Below are positions 16,219 to 27,645 of a stretch of 64,000 nt of DNA, in pieces; the first letter of the stretch is position 1; every line of letters begins with the position of its first letter. Under the pieces are notes generated by a model. It worked only from the letters and a program-made list of their open reading frames with translations. It ran no database searches and was not told the origin of the DNA. Origin of the DNA: Ruminococcus sp. (GTDB taxonomy: Bacteria > Bacillota > Clostridia > Oscillospirales > Ruminococcaceae). The translations under genes were made by a program, and so were the position numbers. The stretch is from NCBI GenBank assembly GCA_029060755.1, contig JAIDTI010000084.1, positions 1 through 64,000 on the forward strand, written 5' to 3'.

Positions 16219-16755
16219 TTATGCCAATTCATCTTCGGCAAATTCAATCCATTTGCCTTTTTCGTTTTTGTAATATAATGCGATATAGTCCATTCCATTT
16301 GCTTTTACTTCTTCCCATGATATGGTACTGCTATTAAGAAGTATACATCTGCCATTTTCGTCAAAGTCGTAAGTGTCTTTTTCATCATCAAAATCTATTT
16401 CGTACCCTAACCAAATTCTGATTTCAGACGGCGGTATATCAAGCTTTTTTAACGGACGGTTTTTAATCTGTTCTTCTGTAAAGCTGTCACAGAACATTGC
16501 ATCATAGCCATGAAAAACACGGTCAAACAGAAGAATTTCTTCTCCTGTCTTAACTGACCTTGCAATAATTTTCGGAACTGAAAATTCCGTGCTTACAATC
16601 ATAGGATATTTCAGCATCTGTATTTCCAGAAATTCTCCGTAATACAATATTTCAAAAAGTCTGCCATTCTGCGAATCCGCAATATTTATGGAGACAGTAC
16701 CATTTTTTTCTTTGTAATCAGCTGTAAATCCGTTTAAATAAGTCGGAACAGGCAT
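16219..16755 (-). CDS. Uncharacterised 178-aa protein inside the FAS-II operon
   Basis: Start ATG overlaps accB stop (TAATG); no family recognised. Confidence 0.75.
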   Translation of the reverse strand: MPVPTYLNGFTADYKEKNGTVSINIADSQNGRLFEILYYGEFLEIQMLKYPMIVSTEFSVPKIIARSVKTGEEILLFDRVFHGYDAMFCDSFTEEQIKNRPLKKLDIPPSEIRIWLGYEIDFDDEKDTYDFDENGRCILLNSSTISWEEVKANGMDYIALYYKNEKGKWIEFAEDELA

Positions 16756-17219
16756 TATTTTATAATCATAATAGGCTGGTCGAACTCAACAGGCTGACCG
16801 TCGCTTACAAGAATTTTTTCGACTGTTCCGTCAAATTCTGACTGCACTTCGTTCATAAGTTTCATGGATTCTATAATCATGATAATGTCACCTTTTTTCA
16901 CCTTGTCGCCCACTTTTACAAACGGCGGTTTATCAGGTGAGGGTGACTGGTAGAATGTACCCACAATCGGCGACTTTACAACGTTACCGTCTGTTTCCTG
17001 CTGAACAGGTTCAGCGACAGTTTGAATCGGAGCAGATGGTGCAGTAATTCCCATAGGTACAGGCATTACAGGCGGTGCAGGAGGACATTTTTTGCCCTTG
17101 ATTGTAAGATTGCAGTCGCCTACACTTACTGTAATTTCTGAAAGTTCATTGTCAGAAACGATTTTTGCAATCTGTTCTATTTTCTCTATATTAATTGAAT
17201 CGAAAAGCTTATTTTCCAT
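16755..17219 (-). CDS. accB: Acetyl-CoA carboxylase biotin carboxyl carrier protein
   Basis: IIESMKLMNEVQSEFDGTV biotinyl-lysine motif. Confidence 0.95.
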   Translation of the reverse strand: MENKLFDSINIEKIEQIAKIVSDNELSEITVSVGDCNLTIKGKKCPPAPPVMPVPMGITAPSAPIQTVAEPVQQETDGNVVKSPIVGTFYQSPSPDKPPFVKVGDKVKKGDIIMIIESMKLMNEVQSEFDGTVEKILVSDGQPVEFDQPIMIIK

Positions 17220-17230
17220 TTTAAACCTCC

Positions 17231-18487
17231 TTATTCTGTCACTTTCTTAAAGCAAAGTGTTGCATTGTGACCGCCGAAACCAAGTGAATTTGACAATACT
17301 GCCTTGACTTCCTGTTCAATATTGCCGTTTACGCAATAATCAAGGTCACATTCTTCATCGGGTACTTTATAGCCGACAGTTGCATGAATCAAGCCTTCCT
17401 GAATTGTCTTTGCACATACAATAGCTTCAATTGCACCTGCTGCACCAAGAAGATGTCCTGTCATTGACTTTGTGGAACTGATTTTCACGTTTTTAGCATC
17501 ATCTCCGAAAGCAAGTTTGATTGCTGCTGTTTCGTATAAGTCGTTAAGATGTGTAGATGTGCCATGTGCATTAATATAATCAATATCGGACGGAGCAAGT
17601 CCTGCCTCCTGCATTGCAAGAGTCATTCCCATGCCTGCGGCTTCACCTGTCGGCATTGGTGATGTCATGTGATAAGCGTCACAAGTTGCCCCGTATCCAG
17701 CAACTTCTGCATAAATTTTCGCACCTCTTGCTTTTGCGTGTTCATATTCTTCAAGTACAAGAATACCACTGCCCTCACCAAGTACAAAGCCGTTTCTTTC
17801 CTTATCAAACGGAATAGACGCTCTTTCAAGATTATCAGACTTTGTAAGAGCTTTCATATTTGCAAATCCTGCAAAAGTAAACTCAACATTGGTACTTTCA
17901 GTACCGCCGGCAAGACATACATCAAGATAGCCGTCCTTGATTTTTCTGAACGCTTCTCCGATACAGTGTGTTGCAGATGCGCAGGCTGTAGAAACATCAA
18001 AGTTTGCACCCATGAACTTTGTTTTCATGGAAACAGTACCGGCAGCCATATTACTTATCATCATCGGAATATAGAACGGTGAAACACGTCCTGCACCTTT
18101 TTCAAGATATTTGCAGTGTTCTGATAATGTGAGGTCGATACCGCCGATTCCTGAACCGACAATAACGCCTGCACGGAAACGGTCAATATCGGAAAATTCT
18201 GTTCCTGCGTCCTGTAATGCTTCATGTGCGGCAACTACAGCGTATTTTGTGAACATATCCATACGCTTTGCTTCTTTTTTGTCAAAACAGCCCTCGACAT
18301 CAAAGTAATCAGATTCATCGAAATCACGGACTGTACCTGCAATTTTAACTCCTGTACCCTCTGTATCGAATTTATCAATAAAAGAAAAGCCTATTTTATT
18401 AGCTTTTATACCTTCCCAGAATTTGTTTACACCTGTTCCAAGCGGTGTAACTGCGCCCATACCTGTAATAACAACTCGTCTGCTCAT
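17231..18487 (-). CDS. fabF: Beta-ketoacyl-ACP synthase II
   Basis: VVITGMGAVTPLG; VSTACASATHCIGEAF; NSLGFGGHNATLCF. Confidence 0.96.
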   Translation of the reverse strand: MSRRVVITGMGAVTPLGTGVNKFWEGIKANKIGFSFIDKFDTEGTGVKIAGTVRDFDESDYFDVEGCFDKKEAKRMDMFTKYAVVAAHEALQDAGTEFSDIDRFRAGVIVGSGIGGIDLTLSEHCKYLEKGAGRVSPFYIPMMISNMAAGTVSMKTKFMGANFDVSTACASATHCIGEAFRKIKDGYLDVCLAGGTESTNVEFTFAGFANMKALTKSDNLERASIPFDKERNGFVLGEGSGILVLEEYEHAKARGAKIYAEVAGYGATCDAYHMTSPMPTGEAAGMGMTLAMQEAGLAPSDIDYINAHGTSTHLNDLYETAAIKLAFGDDAKNVKISSTKSMTGHLLGAAGAIEAIVCAKTIQEGLIHATVGYKVPDEECDLDYCVNGNIEQEVKAVLSNSLGFGGHNATLCFKKVTE

Positions 18488-18523
18488 ATTTTTTCCCTTT
18501 CTTTATAATTATTTTTAATAAAT

Positions 18524-19264
18524 TTACATTGAAAGTCCACCTGAAATTTCAATAACCTGTCCTGTAACATAAGATGCATCATCTGATACAAGGAATGAAA
18601 CAACAGATGCGATTTCTTCAGGTTCGCCATATCTTCCAAGCGCAACCTGTGCAAGCATCTTGTTTTTGAGTTCTTCTGAAAGTACATCTGTCATTGGTGT
18701 ATGAATAAATCCAGGTGCAACGGCATTGCAGGTTATATTGCGTGAGCCGAACTCTTTTGCAACTGTTTTTGTCATTCCGATTATAGCAGCTTTTGATGCT
18801 GAATAGTTGACTTGTCCGGGATTGCCGTAAAGTCCTGCAACAGATGATACATTGACAATTCTGCCGTGTCTCTGTTTCATCATGACAGAACATACGTGCT
18901 TCATCATGTTATATACACTTTTCTGATTTACTGCGATAACTGCATCATAATCAGCTTCTTTCATTCTTGCAAGTAGAGTGTCTTTTGTGATGCCTGCATT
19001 GTTTACAAGTACATCAATAGTGCCAAAATCTGCCTTTACCTGCTTAACCATTGCTTCACAATCATCAAATTTTGAAACGTCAGCAGCTATACACTCTGTC
19101 TTTACACCAAATGTTCTGCACTCCTCTGCAACAGCAAGAGCCTTTTCCTTGTCGCTGTCGCTCGGATAGTGATTGATTACAACATCAAATCCGTCTTTTG
19201 CAAGTCTTTTTGCTATACAAGCACCTATTCCCTGTGATGCACCTGTTATAATTGCTGTAGCCAT
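18524..19264 (-). CDS. fabG: 3-oxoacyl-ACP reductase
   Basis: SDR motifs ITGASQGIG, NNAGITKD, YSASKAAIIGMTK. Confidence 0.95.
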   Translation of the reverse strand: MATAIITGASQGIGACIAKRLAKDGFDVVINHYPSDSDKEKALAVAEECRTFGVKTECIAADVSKFDDCEAMVKQVKADFGTIDVLVNNAGITKDTLLARMKEADYDAVIAVNQKSVYNMMKHVCSVMMKQRHGRIVNVSSVAGLYGNPGQVNYSASKAAIIGMTKTVAKEFGSRNITCNAVAPGFIHTPMTDVLSEELKNKMLAQVALGRYGEPEEIASVVSFLVSDDASYVTGQVIEISGGLSM

Positions 19265-19291
19265 TTTTTATATCCTCCGATTTCTTATATT

Positions 19292-20218
19292 TCATCTGTT
19301 AAGAAGTTTTTCAGCCTGCTCCATAAGTTCCTTTACAATAGCATCACATGGCTTTATATCATTAATCATGCCTGCGATTGCTCCGCAGAGGAATGAACCC
19401 TCATCAAGATTTCCGTCCTGTACCGCCTTGCGGAGTGAACCTAAAGTGATTTCCTCAAATTCTTCGGGAGTAAGTGAACCGTCTTTTTCACCGTTTGCAA
19501 GCTTCTTTGAAAATTTAGTCTTCACATTTCTGCATGGGTGACCTGTATATCTGCCTGTAACAACGCTGTCAGTGTCCTTTGCCTTTATTACAAGTTCCTT
19601 GTAAATCTGGTGAATCTGACATTCTTCTGATGCAAGAAAACGTGTACCAATCTGCACACCCTCTGCACCAAGCATGAATGATGCCGCAATTCCTCTGCCG
19701 TCTGCAATACCGCCTGCGGCGATTACTGGAATTTCAAGTGCATCTACAACCTGCGGTACAAGGCACATTGTCGTATTTTCGCCGATATGTCCGCCTGATT
19801 CCGTACCCTCTGCAACAACTGCATCTGCTCCGGCACGCTCCATTCTCTTTGCAAGTGCAACGGACGGAATAACAGGTATAACCTTAATTCCTGCCTCTTT
19901 CCATGCAGGAATGTATTTTCCGGGATTGCCTGCTCCTGTTGTAACAACAGCAACTTTTTCATCAATACAGAGCTGCGCAAGGTCGTCGGCGTTAGGACTC
20001 ATGAGCATGATATTGACACCAAACGGCTTATCAGTCTTTTCCTTGCACTTGCGAATCTGGTCACGGAGATAGTCAATAGGTGCTGAACCACCTGCTATGA
20101 GACCTATACCGCCTGCATTTGATACAGCAGATGCAAGGTTATGTTCAGAAACCCATGCCATACCCCCTTGAATTATCGGATATTTACAGCCTAAAAGTTC
20201 AGTAATTCTTGTTTTCAT
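19292..20218 (-). CDS. fabK: Enoyl-ACP reductase, FMN-dependent FabK type
   Basis: YPIIQGGMAWVSEHNLASAVSNAGGIGLIAGG; GTESGGHIG; VIAAGGIADGRGIAA. Confidence 0.93.
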   Translation of the reverse strand: MKTRITELLGCKYPIIQGGMAWVSEHNLASAVSNAGGIGLIAGGSAPIDYLRDQIRKCKEKTDKPFGVNIMLMSPNADDLAQLCIDEKVAVVTTGAGNPGKYIPAWKEAGIKVIPVIPSVALAKRMERAGADAVVAEGTESGGHIGENTTMCLVPQVVDALEIPVIAAGGIADGRGIAASFMLGAEGVQIGTRFLASEECQIHQIYKELVIKAKDTDSVVTGRYTGHPCRNVKTKFSKKLANGEKDGSLTPEEFEEITLGSLRKAVQDGNLDEGSFLCGAIAGMINDIKPCDAIVKELMEQAEKLLNR

Positions 20219-20236
20219 AATATATAAACTCCTTTA

Positions 20237-21223
20237 TTAATACTCTAAAATTATACTTCCATAAGTAAGACCTGCACCGAATCCAATAAGTGCAATCTTC
20301 TGTCCACGCTTTATAAGACCCTTTTCAAGTGCTTCACAAAATGCAAGCGGGATAGATGCACTTGATGTGTTTCCGTGATGGTCTAATGTTACAATAAATT
20401 TTTCTGTGCCAATGCCTAAATTTTTAGCGGCAGTTTCAATTATTCTTACATTAGCCTGATGTGGTATAAACCAGTCAATATCATCACTTCCGATACCTAT
20501 TTTTTCAGCAGCAGAGTTAAACGCCTTTGGAAGTGCCTTTACTGCAAATTTATACACTTCTTTTCCGTCCTGATAAAGCTGGTGCATTGGTTTTTCGGGG
20601 AAACCATCATCAAAGTCATTTTCAGTTTTGACTTCCGGTGCTATCTGAACATTTCTTGCAAAAAGCTTTTTTGCACCGCCACCGTCAGATGCAAGGAATG
20701 ACGAAAAAATCTTATCACTTTTTTCAATTACAGCAGCAGCAGAACCGTCACCAAAAAGAATACAAGTTCCTCTGTCCTTGAAATCTACAAATCGGGACAG
20801 TGCTTCAGTGGCAACAACAAGAACATATTTAAGGTTATTATCAGTATCAAGAAAACGGCTTGCAGTATCAACAGCATATACAAATCCCGAACAGGCAGCA
20901 CCTAAATCAAAGGCGGCAGCGTTATAAGCACCGATTTCATGCTGAATTATACTTGCAATGCTCGGGGTGAGAAAGTCAGAAGTTATTGTGCTTGTGATTA
21001 CAAGACCTATTTCATTCGGGTCTATGCCTGAATTTTCAATGGCTTTCTGTGCGGATTTCAAACCCATATACCATGCAGGCTCCCAACCTGCCATATGGCG
21101 TGAACATATACCAGTGCGGGTTCTTATCCATTCATCATTTGTATCAATGAATTTTTTGAAGTCATCATTAGTAAGCTGCTGTTCAGGTAGATAGCTTCCC
21201 ATACCCATAATATTAATACCCAT
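20237..21223 (-). CDS. fabH: Beta-ketoacyl-ACP synthase III
   Basis: FDLGAACSGFVYA active site; WFIPHQANVRI; GFGAGLTYGS. Confidence 0.96.
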   Translation of the reverse strand: MGINIMGMGSYLPEQQLTNDDFKKFIDTNDEWIRTRTGICSRHMAGWEPAWYMGLKSAQKAIENSGIDPNEIGLVITSTITSDFLTPSIASIIQHEIGAYNAAAFDLGAACSGFVYAVDTASRFLDTDNNLKYVLVVATEALSRFVDFKDRGTCILFGDGSAAAVIEKSDKIFSSFLASDGGGAKKLFARNVQIAPEVKTENDFDDGFPEKPMHQLYQDGKEVYKFAVKALPKAFNSAAEKIGIGSDDIDWFIPHQANVRIIETAAKNLGIGTEKFIVTLDHHGNTSSASIPLAFCEALEKGLIKRGQKIALIGFGAGLTYGSIILEY

Positions 21224-21527
21224 AATTTGCTCCTTTTCTTTGGTATGTTTACATTTATATTTTCTTTTATTAAGGCTGATGAAAAATAAAAATAAAAAAA
21301 CTGTTGTAAAAAACCAAAATATATGTTATATTATTATTATACCATTAATTCATAACGCAGAAGTGATATATATATATTGTAAATCATTTCCGAATTTTTT
21401 GCAAGAAAAATTCATTTATTTGTTATACTCTTTATTAATTTTCGTCGTTTTTAACAGAGAGTTTTGATTTTCTTTGGTAAAAATAGAAATAACTTGTATA
21501 AAACGTACAGAAAGGAAGTTCATAATT

Positions 21528-22442
21528 ATGACAATTTCACTATTTTCCGGACAGGGTTCGCAAATTTCAGGAATGGGCAGGGATATTTTTGAGGCATTTC
21601 CCGATACGGCAAAGTTTTATGATTCTGCATCTGAAATTCTTGGACGTGATATGAAAGCAGTCTGCTTTGAAAGTACAGATGAGGAACTTTCAAAAACTAT
21701 CAATGCACAACCTGCTATTATGCTCACTTCTCTTGTCGGTATAAATGCGGCAATAGGAAAGGGCTATAAGTTCAATGGTGTTGCAGGTCATTCACTGGGC
21801 GAATATGCTGCGCTCGTCATATCGGGCATGGTATCTGTTGAGGACGGTTTCCGTCTCATAAAGGCACGTTCAGAAGCTATGGAGGAGGCAACCCGTGAAA
21901 ACAAGGGTGCAATGGCAGCTGTCATGAAAATTGCTCCTGAAAAAATTGAGGAAATCTGCTCACAGGCAAAGAATTATGTTGCACCTGTAAACTACAATTC
22001 ACCTCAACAGACTGTTATTGCTGGTACTCCGGAGGGCATTGCGGAAGTCAGCGAAAAATTTGCAGAACTTAAAGCAAGAGTTATAACTCTTAATGTTGCA
22101 GGTGCATTTCATTCAGAACTTATGAAGTCTGCCGCTGAAAAATTCTACGAAACAGCAAAGACAATTACTTTCAATGCTCCTGATGTAAAATACTACTCAA
22201 ACGTAACCGGCGGAGAACTTACAGATTTCAGTGACATGGCTGGACTCCTTGCAAAGCACATTGTTTCACCTGTACGCTTTACATCTGAACTTTATGCAAT
22301 GCAGAAAGATGGTGCAGACAGATTCGTTGAGTTTGGAGCAGGAAAAACTCTTACAGGTCTTGTAAAGAAAACTCTTAAAGATGTTATGGCTATCAGTATT
22401 ACAGATATTGAAAGTCTGGAAGGAGCTGATATTTATGAATAA
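21528..22442 (+). CDS. fabD: Malonyl-CoA:ACP transacylase
   Basis: FSGQGSQISGMG; GHSLGEYAALV; start ATG 21528 (AGGAAG RBS) rather than ORF-track 21474. Confidence 0.95.
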   Translation: MTISLFSGQGSQISGMGRDIFEAFPDTAKFYDSASEILGRDMKAVCFESTDEELSKTINAQPAIMLTSLVGINAAIGKGYKFNGVAGHSLGEYAALVISGMVSVEDGFRLIKARSEAMEEATRENKGAMAAVMKIAPEKIEEICSQAKNYVAPVNYNSPQQTVIAGTPEGIAEVSEKFAELKARVITLNVAGAFHSELMKSAAEKFYETAKTITFNAPDVKYYSNVTGGELTDFSDMAGLLAKHIVSPVRFTSELYAMQKDGADRFVEFGAGKTLTGLVKKTLKDVMAISITDIESLEGADIYE

Positions 22443-23277
22443 ATATGGTCTTATCGGTCACCCTCTGGGTCACTCCATGTCACCGCTGATTCATGAAAAG
22501 CTTTTTGCATTAAGCGGAATCACTGACTACAGCTATGAACTTATTGACATTGCTCCCGAAAATCTTGATGAAAGTGAAGATATGCTGAAACAGCTGAAAG
22601 GATTCAATATTACAATTCCACACAAAATGGCTGTTATTCCTATGACTGACAAAATGGACGAAAGTGCATTGAGATATAATTCTGTAAACTGCATATCGAA
22701 CGATAACGGCACTATGACAGGCTACAACACGGACTGTTTCGGATTTGTACTTTCAGCTGAAAATGAAAATCTTCCGCTCAATAAAAAAGCACTCCTTTTA
22801 GGCTGTGGCGGTGTAGGCAGAATGATTGCAATTGAACTTGCTTTGCATGGTGCTGAACTTACTATAGCTGTCATTCCGCAGGATTTTAAAACGGCTGAAC
22901 TTGCCATGGCTGAAATTACTGAAAAATGTGACAATGCAAATGTAAAAATATGTCTTGTATCTGAAATTGAGGGCAGTTTTGATTTGCTTGTAAACGCTAC
23001 ACCTGTAGGAATGTACCCGAAATGTGATGCTTGTGCTGTATCTGATGAGGTTATCGAAAAATGCGGAAGTGTATTTGATGTGATTTATAATCCTGTTGAA
23101 ACACTTCTTATGAAAAAGGCACGTGCTATGGGTAAAAAAGCAGTAGGCGGAGCAGCTATGCTTGTATATCAGGCTGTAAAGGCACATGAAATATGGTACG
23201 GCGGTACTTTCAAATCAGAGGATATTGCTACTATCATCAAAGCTGTTGAAGATGAAGTAAACAGAATGAATAAGTAA
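22435..23277 (+). CDS. aroE: Shikimate dehydrogenase
   Basis: YGLIGHPLGHSMSPLIHEKLF; NITIPHKMAVIP; overlaps fabD 3' end. Confidence 0.94.
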   Translation: MNKYGLIGHPLGHSMSPLIHEKLFALSGITDYSYELIDIAPENLDESEDMLKQLKGFNITIPHKMAVIPMTDKMDESALRYNSVNCISNDNGTMTGYNTDCFGFVLSAENENLPLNKKALLLGCGGVGRMIAIELALHGAELTIAVIPQDFKTAELAMAEITEKCDNANVKICLVSEIEGSFDLLVNATPVGMYPKCDACAVSDEVIEKCGSVFDVIYNPVETLLMKKARAMGKKAVGGAAMLVYQAVKAHEIWYGGTFKSEDIATIIKAVEDEVNRMNK

Positions 23278-23320
23278 TAGAAACAGATATGCTAAATTAA
23301 TATAGACAGGAGAATCTGAA

Positions 23321-23815
23321 ATGACTATATTTTTATGCGGATTTATGGGCTGTGGCAAGACGACAGTCGGAAAAATTCTTGCTAAAAAAATGGGCTGTAG
23401 TTTTTATGATACAGATGAACTTATTGTGGAAAATCAGGAAATGACAATTCCTGAAATATTTGCACAAAAGGGTGAGCCGTATTTTCGTCAGATTGAAGCG
23501 GATATTGTAAAGTCGATGTGCGGAAAGTCTGCTGTAATTTCATGCGGAGGCGGTGCAATGATTAATCCCGATACCGCAAAGGCTGTTAAAGATGCAGGGG
23601 AAACTATTGTTTTTCTTAATGTTGATTTTGAAACCTGCTATGAGCGTATATGCGGAGACAGCAACCGTCCTATAGCATCATCATCAACAAAAGACGAACT
23701 AAAGGAACGTTTCGACAAACGCTATGTATTATATAAAAATCACTCAACTATACAAATTGATGCTTGTGGTAGTCCTATGGAAACAGCTGAAGCAGTCAGG
23801 AGAAGTGTATGCTGA
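23321..23815 (+). CDS. aroK: Shikimate kinase
   Basis: FMGCGKTTVGKILAKKMG Walker A; FYDTDELI; SCGGGAM. Confidence 0.94.
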   Translation: MTIFLCGFMGCGKTTVGKILAKKMGCSFYDTDELIVENQEMTIPEIFAQKGEPYFRQIEADIVKSMCGKSAVISCGGGAMINPDTAKAVKDAGETIVFLNVDFETCYERICGDSNRPIASSSTKDELKERFDKRYVLYKNHSTIQIDACGSPMETAEAVRRSVC

Positions 23816-24972
23816 TATATAATGCGAAAATTATTACTCTTGGCAACAAGGGAACTATTGAAAATGGCTGGCTTGAAACAGACGGAAAGAAAATAAAATC
23901 CTTTGGAGCAGGAAAACCTGCTGATATACCCGAAAACAGCATAAACGCTGAAGGCGGTACGCTTTTACCTGGATTTATTGATGCACATACACATCTTGGC
24001 ATAATTGAGGATGGTATTGACTTTGAGGGCGACGACTGCAACGAATCAACAGACCCTTTTACTCCTGAAATGAGGGCGATTGACGGCATAAATCCTTTTG
24101 ACAGATGCTTTGAGGAAGCACGTATGCGTGGCATTACTGCTGTTGCATCATCTCCGGGAAGTGCAAATGCCTGCGGAGGTGAAATATGCGCAATAAAAAC
24201 GGCAGGCAGACGCATTGACGATATGCTTATAAAAAAATGCGGAATAAAATTTGCACTGGGCGAAAATCCGAAACGTGTCTACAATGGCAGAGATGAAGCA
24301 CCTGTTACAAGAATGGCAACAGTGGCAATTATCAGGGACGGCTTGTATAAATCACGCAGATATGCTCATGATATGGACAGTTATTATTCAGATAATGAAA
24401 ATTGTGAACCGCCTGAATATGATATAAAATGTGAAGCTCTTATGCCTTTGCTTGAACGTAAACAGAAAGCATTTTTCCATTGTCACCGTGCTGATGATAT
24501 ATGTACAGCTATGAGAATTTCAAAAGAGTTTTCTATTGACCTTGTTATTATTCATGGTACGGAGGGATATAAGATTGCTGATATTATTGCAGAGGAGGAA
24601 ATCCCTGTTATAAGTGGTCCTATGATATGCGACAGATGCAAGCCCGAAATGAAAGGTCTTGAAATAAGCAATACTGCTGTACTTACTGAAAACGGCGTTA
24701 AAACAGCAATTTGTACAGACCATACTGTTATACCCATACAGTATCTGCCAATATCAGCACTTACAGCTGTAAAAGGAGGTTTGTCCTATGAGTCGGCATT
24801 GAAAGCGATTACTATAATTCCTGCTGAAATTCTTGGTATAGACGAAAAAACAGGAAGTATTGAAGTTGGAAAAGATGCAGATTTGCAGATTTACAGAAAA
24901 AATGAAAATCCTCTTGAACTTATGTCAGAACCTGTATTTGTAATGATTGACGGAAAAATAATCAGGAGTTGA
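23809..24972 (+). CDS. Amidohydrolase family protein (imidazolonepropionase/adenine deaminase-like)
   Basis: LLPGFIDAHTHLG metal motif, FHCHRADD, CTDHTVIP. Confidence 0.85.
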   Translation: MLIYNAKIITLGNKGTIENGWLETDGKKIKSFGAGKPADIPENSINAEGGTLLPGFIDAHTHLGIIEDGIDFEGDDCNESTDPFTPEMRAIDGINPFDRCFEEARMRGITAVASSPGSANACGGEICAIKTAGRRIDDMLIKKCGIKFALGENPKRVYNGRDEAPVTRMATVAIIRDGLYKSRRYAHDMDSYYSDNENCEPPEYDIKCEALMPLLERKQKAFFHCHRADDICTAMRISKEFSIDLVIIHGTEGYKIADIIAEEEIPVISGPMICDRCKPEMKGLEISNTAVLTENGVKTAICTDHTVIPIQYLPISALTAVKGGLSYESALKAITIIPAEILGIDEKTGSIEVGKDADLQIYRKNENPLELMSEPVFVMIDGKIIRS

Positions 24973-24976
24973 TTAA

Positions 24977-25777
24977 ATGAATTTGTTACCTTTGATTTTA
25001 TCTGCCGTTATGCTTTCAGACGGTATTTCATATTCGTATGAACTTACACCATACAATACTGCTGTTATAACTTCCGCATATGTACCCGACTATGTTACAG
25101 AAATATACATTCCCAATACAATAGATGGATATACAGTTGTCGGCATAGGAAGTTCGTCATTTATGGGCTGTATTTCAGCAGAAAAAATTGTAATGCCTAA
25201 TACTGTATATTCTGTCGGTTCGGGTGCATTTATGAGCTGTAACTCCCTTAAAGAAATATATATAAGCAAAGAAGTTAAAAATCTGCCAAAAGACTGTTTC
25301 TTTGCCTGTCCGACACTGAAAAATATAAATCTGCCTGAAAATCTTGAATCAATAGGAGATGAAGCATTTTTCGGCTGTTCGGAGCTTGATTTGTATGTGC
25401 CTGAAAGTGTTGTTTATATTGGTGAAGACGCTTTCGGAAAGCATACAGACCCACATCTTAATGATACTGTATTGATTCATGGATTTCTTGTAAAAGGTGT
25501 TTCGGGAAGTTATGCTGAAACTTATTCAAAAGAAAATAATATCGATTTTATAGATATGAATAACTATAAAGCAGGCGATATAAATGGTGATGATATTGTT
25601 GATTCCTCTGATGCAAGCAATATTCTGGAAGAATATGCAAGAGCATCAACAGGTATTGCACTTATGTTTACAAAAAAACAAAATATCGTCAGCGATATTA
25701 ATTCCGACGGAATTATAGATGCAGGAGATGCTTCTGCTGTTCTTGAAATATATGCTGAACTATCAACCAGCAATTAA
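24977..25777 (+). CDS. BspA-type leucine-rich repeat protein with C-terminal dockerin
   Basis: Signal peptide; LRR_5-like repeats (VVGIGSSSFMGC, NLESIGDEAFFGC); dockerin AGDINGDDIVDSSDASNILEEYA...SDINSDGIIDAGDASAVLEIYA. Confidence 0.85.
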   Translation: MNLLPLILSAVMLSDGISYSYELTPYNTAVITSAYVPDYVTEIYIPNTIDGYTVVGIGSSSFMGCISAEKIVMPNTVYSVGSGAFMSCNSLKEIYISKEVKNLPKDCFFACPTLKNINLPENLESIGDEAFFGCSELDLYVPESVVYIGEDAFGKHTDPHLNDTVLIHGFLVKGVSGSYAETYSKENNIDFIDMNNYKAGDINGDDIVDSSDASNILEEYARASTGIALMFTKKQNIVSDINSDGIIDAGDASAVLEIYAELSTSN

Positions 25778-25846
25778 TTATGAAAATCTACAAATTTCGC
25801 CGATTTTAAACATGATTTTTCTATATTGTATTTATCATGAAATCTA

Positions 25847-27376
<1,530 letters not shown>

Positions 27377-27385
27377 TATACAGCT

Positions 27386-27589
27386 ATGAAAAAAGATAAG
27401 GAAAAGAAGAAAAATAAAAAAATAAGCATTTCCAATATTTTTCGTCTCCTTATGATAGCATTGTTTATTTTCTATCTGATATGTTATATAAACTTAGCAT
27501 ATCAAATATCTAAATCCGAAAAAGAACATCAAAATAATGAGCAGTCATCATATTACTATGAAGTAACAAAACCTGCTTTTTTGAAATAA
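27386..27589 (+). CDS. Small single-TM hypothetical protein
   Basis: Lys-rich N-terminus then one TM; directly after guaB and before a terminator. Confidence 0.5.
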   Translation: MKKDKEKKKNKKISISNIFRLLMIALFIFYLICYINLAYQISKSEKEHQNNEQSSYYYEVTKPAFLK

Positions 27590-27595
27590 AAAAAG

Positions 27596-27627
27596 TCCCT
27601 CAACTTTAAAATGGTTGAGGGATTTTT
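27596..27627. terminator. Bidirectional terminator
   Basis: TCCCTCAAC...GTTGAGGGATTTTT with A run on the other side. Confidence 0.9.
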
Positions 27628-27645
27628 GATTGTGAGATGCTGTTA

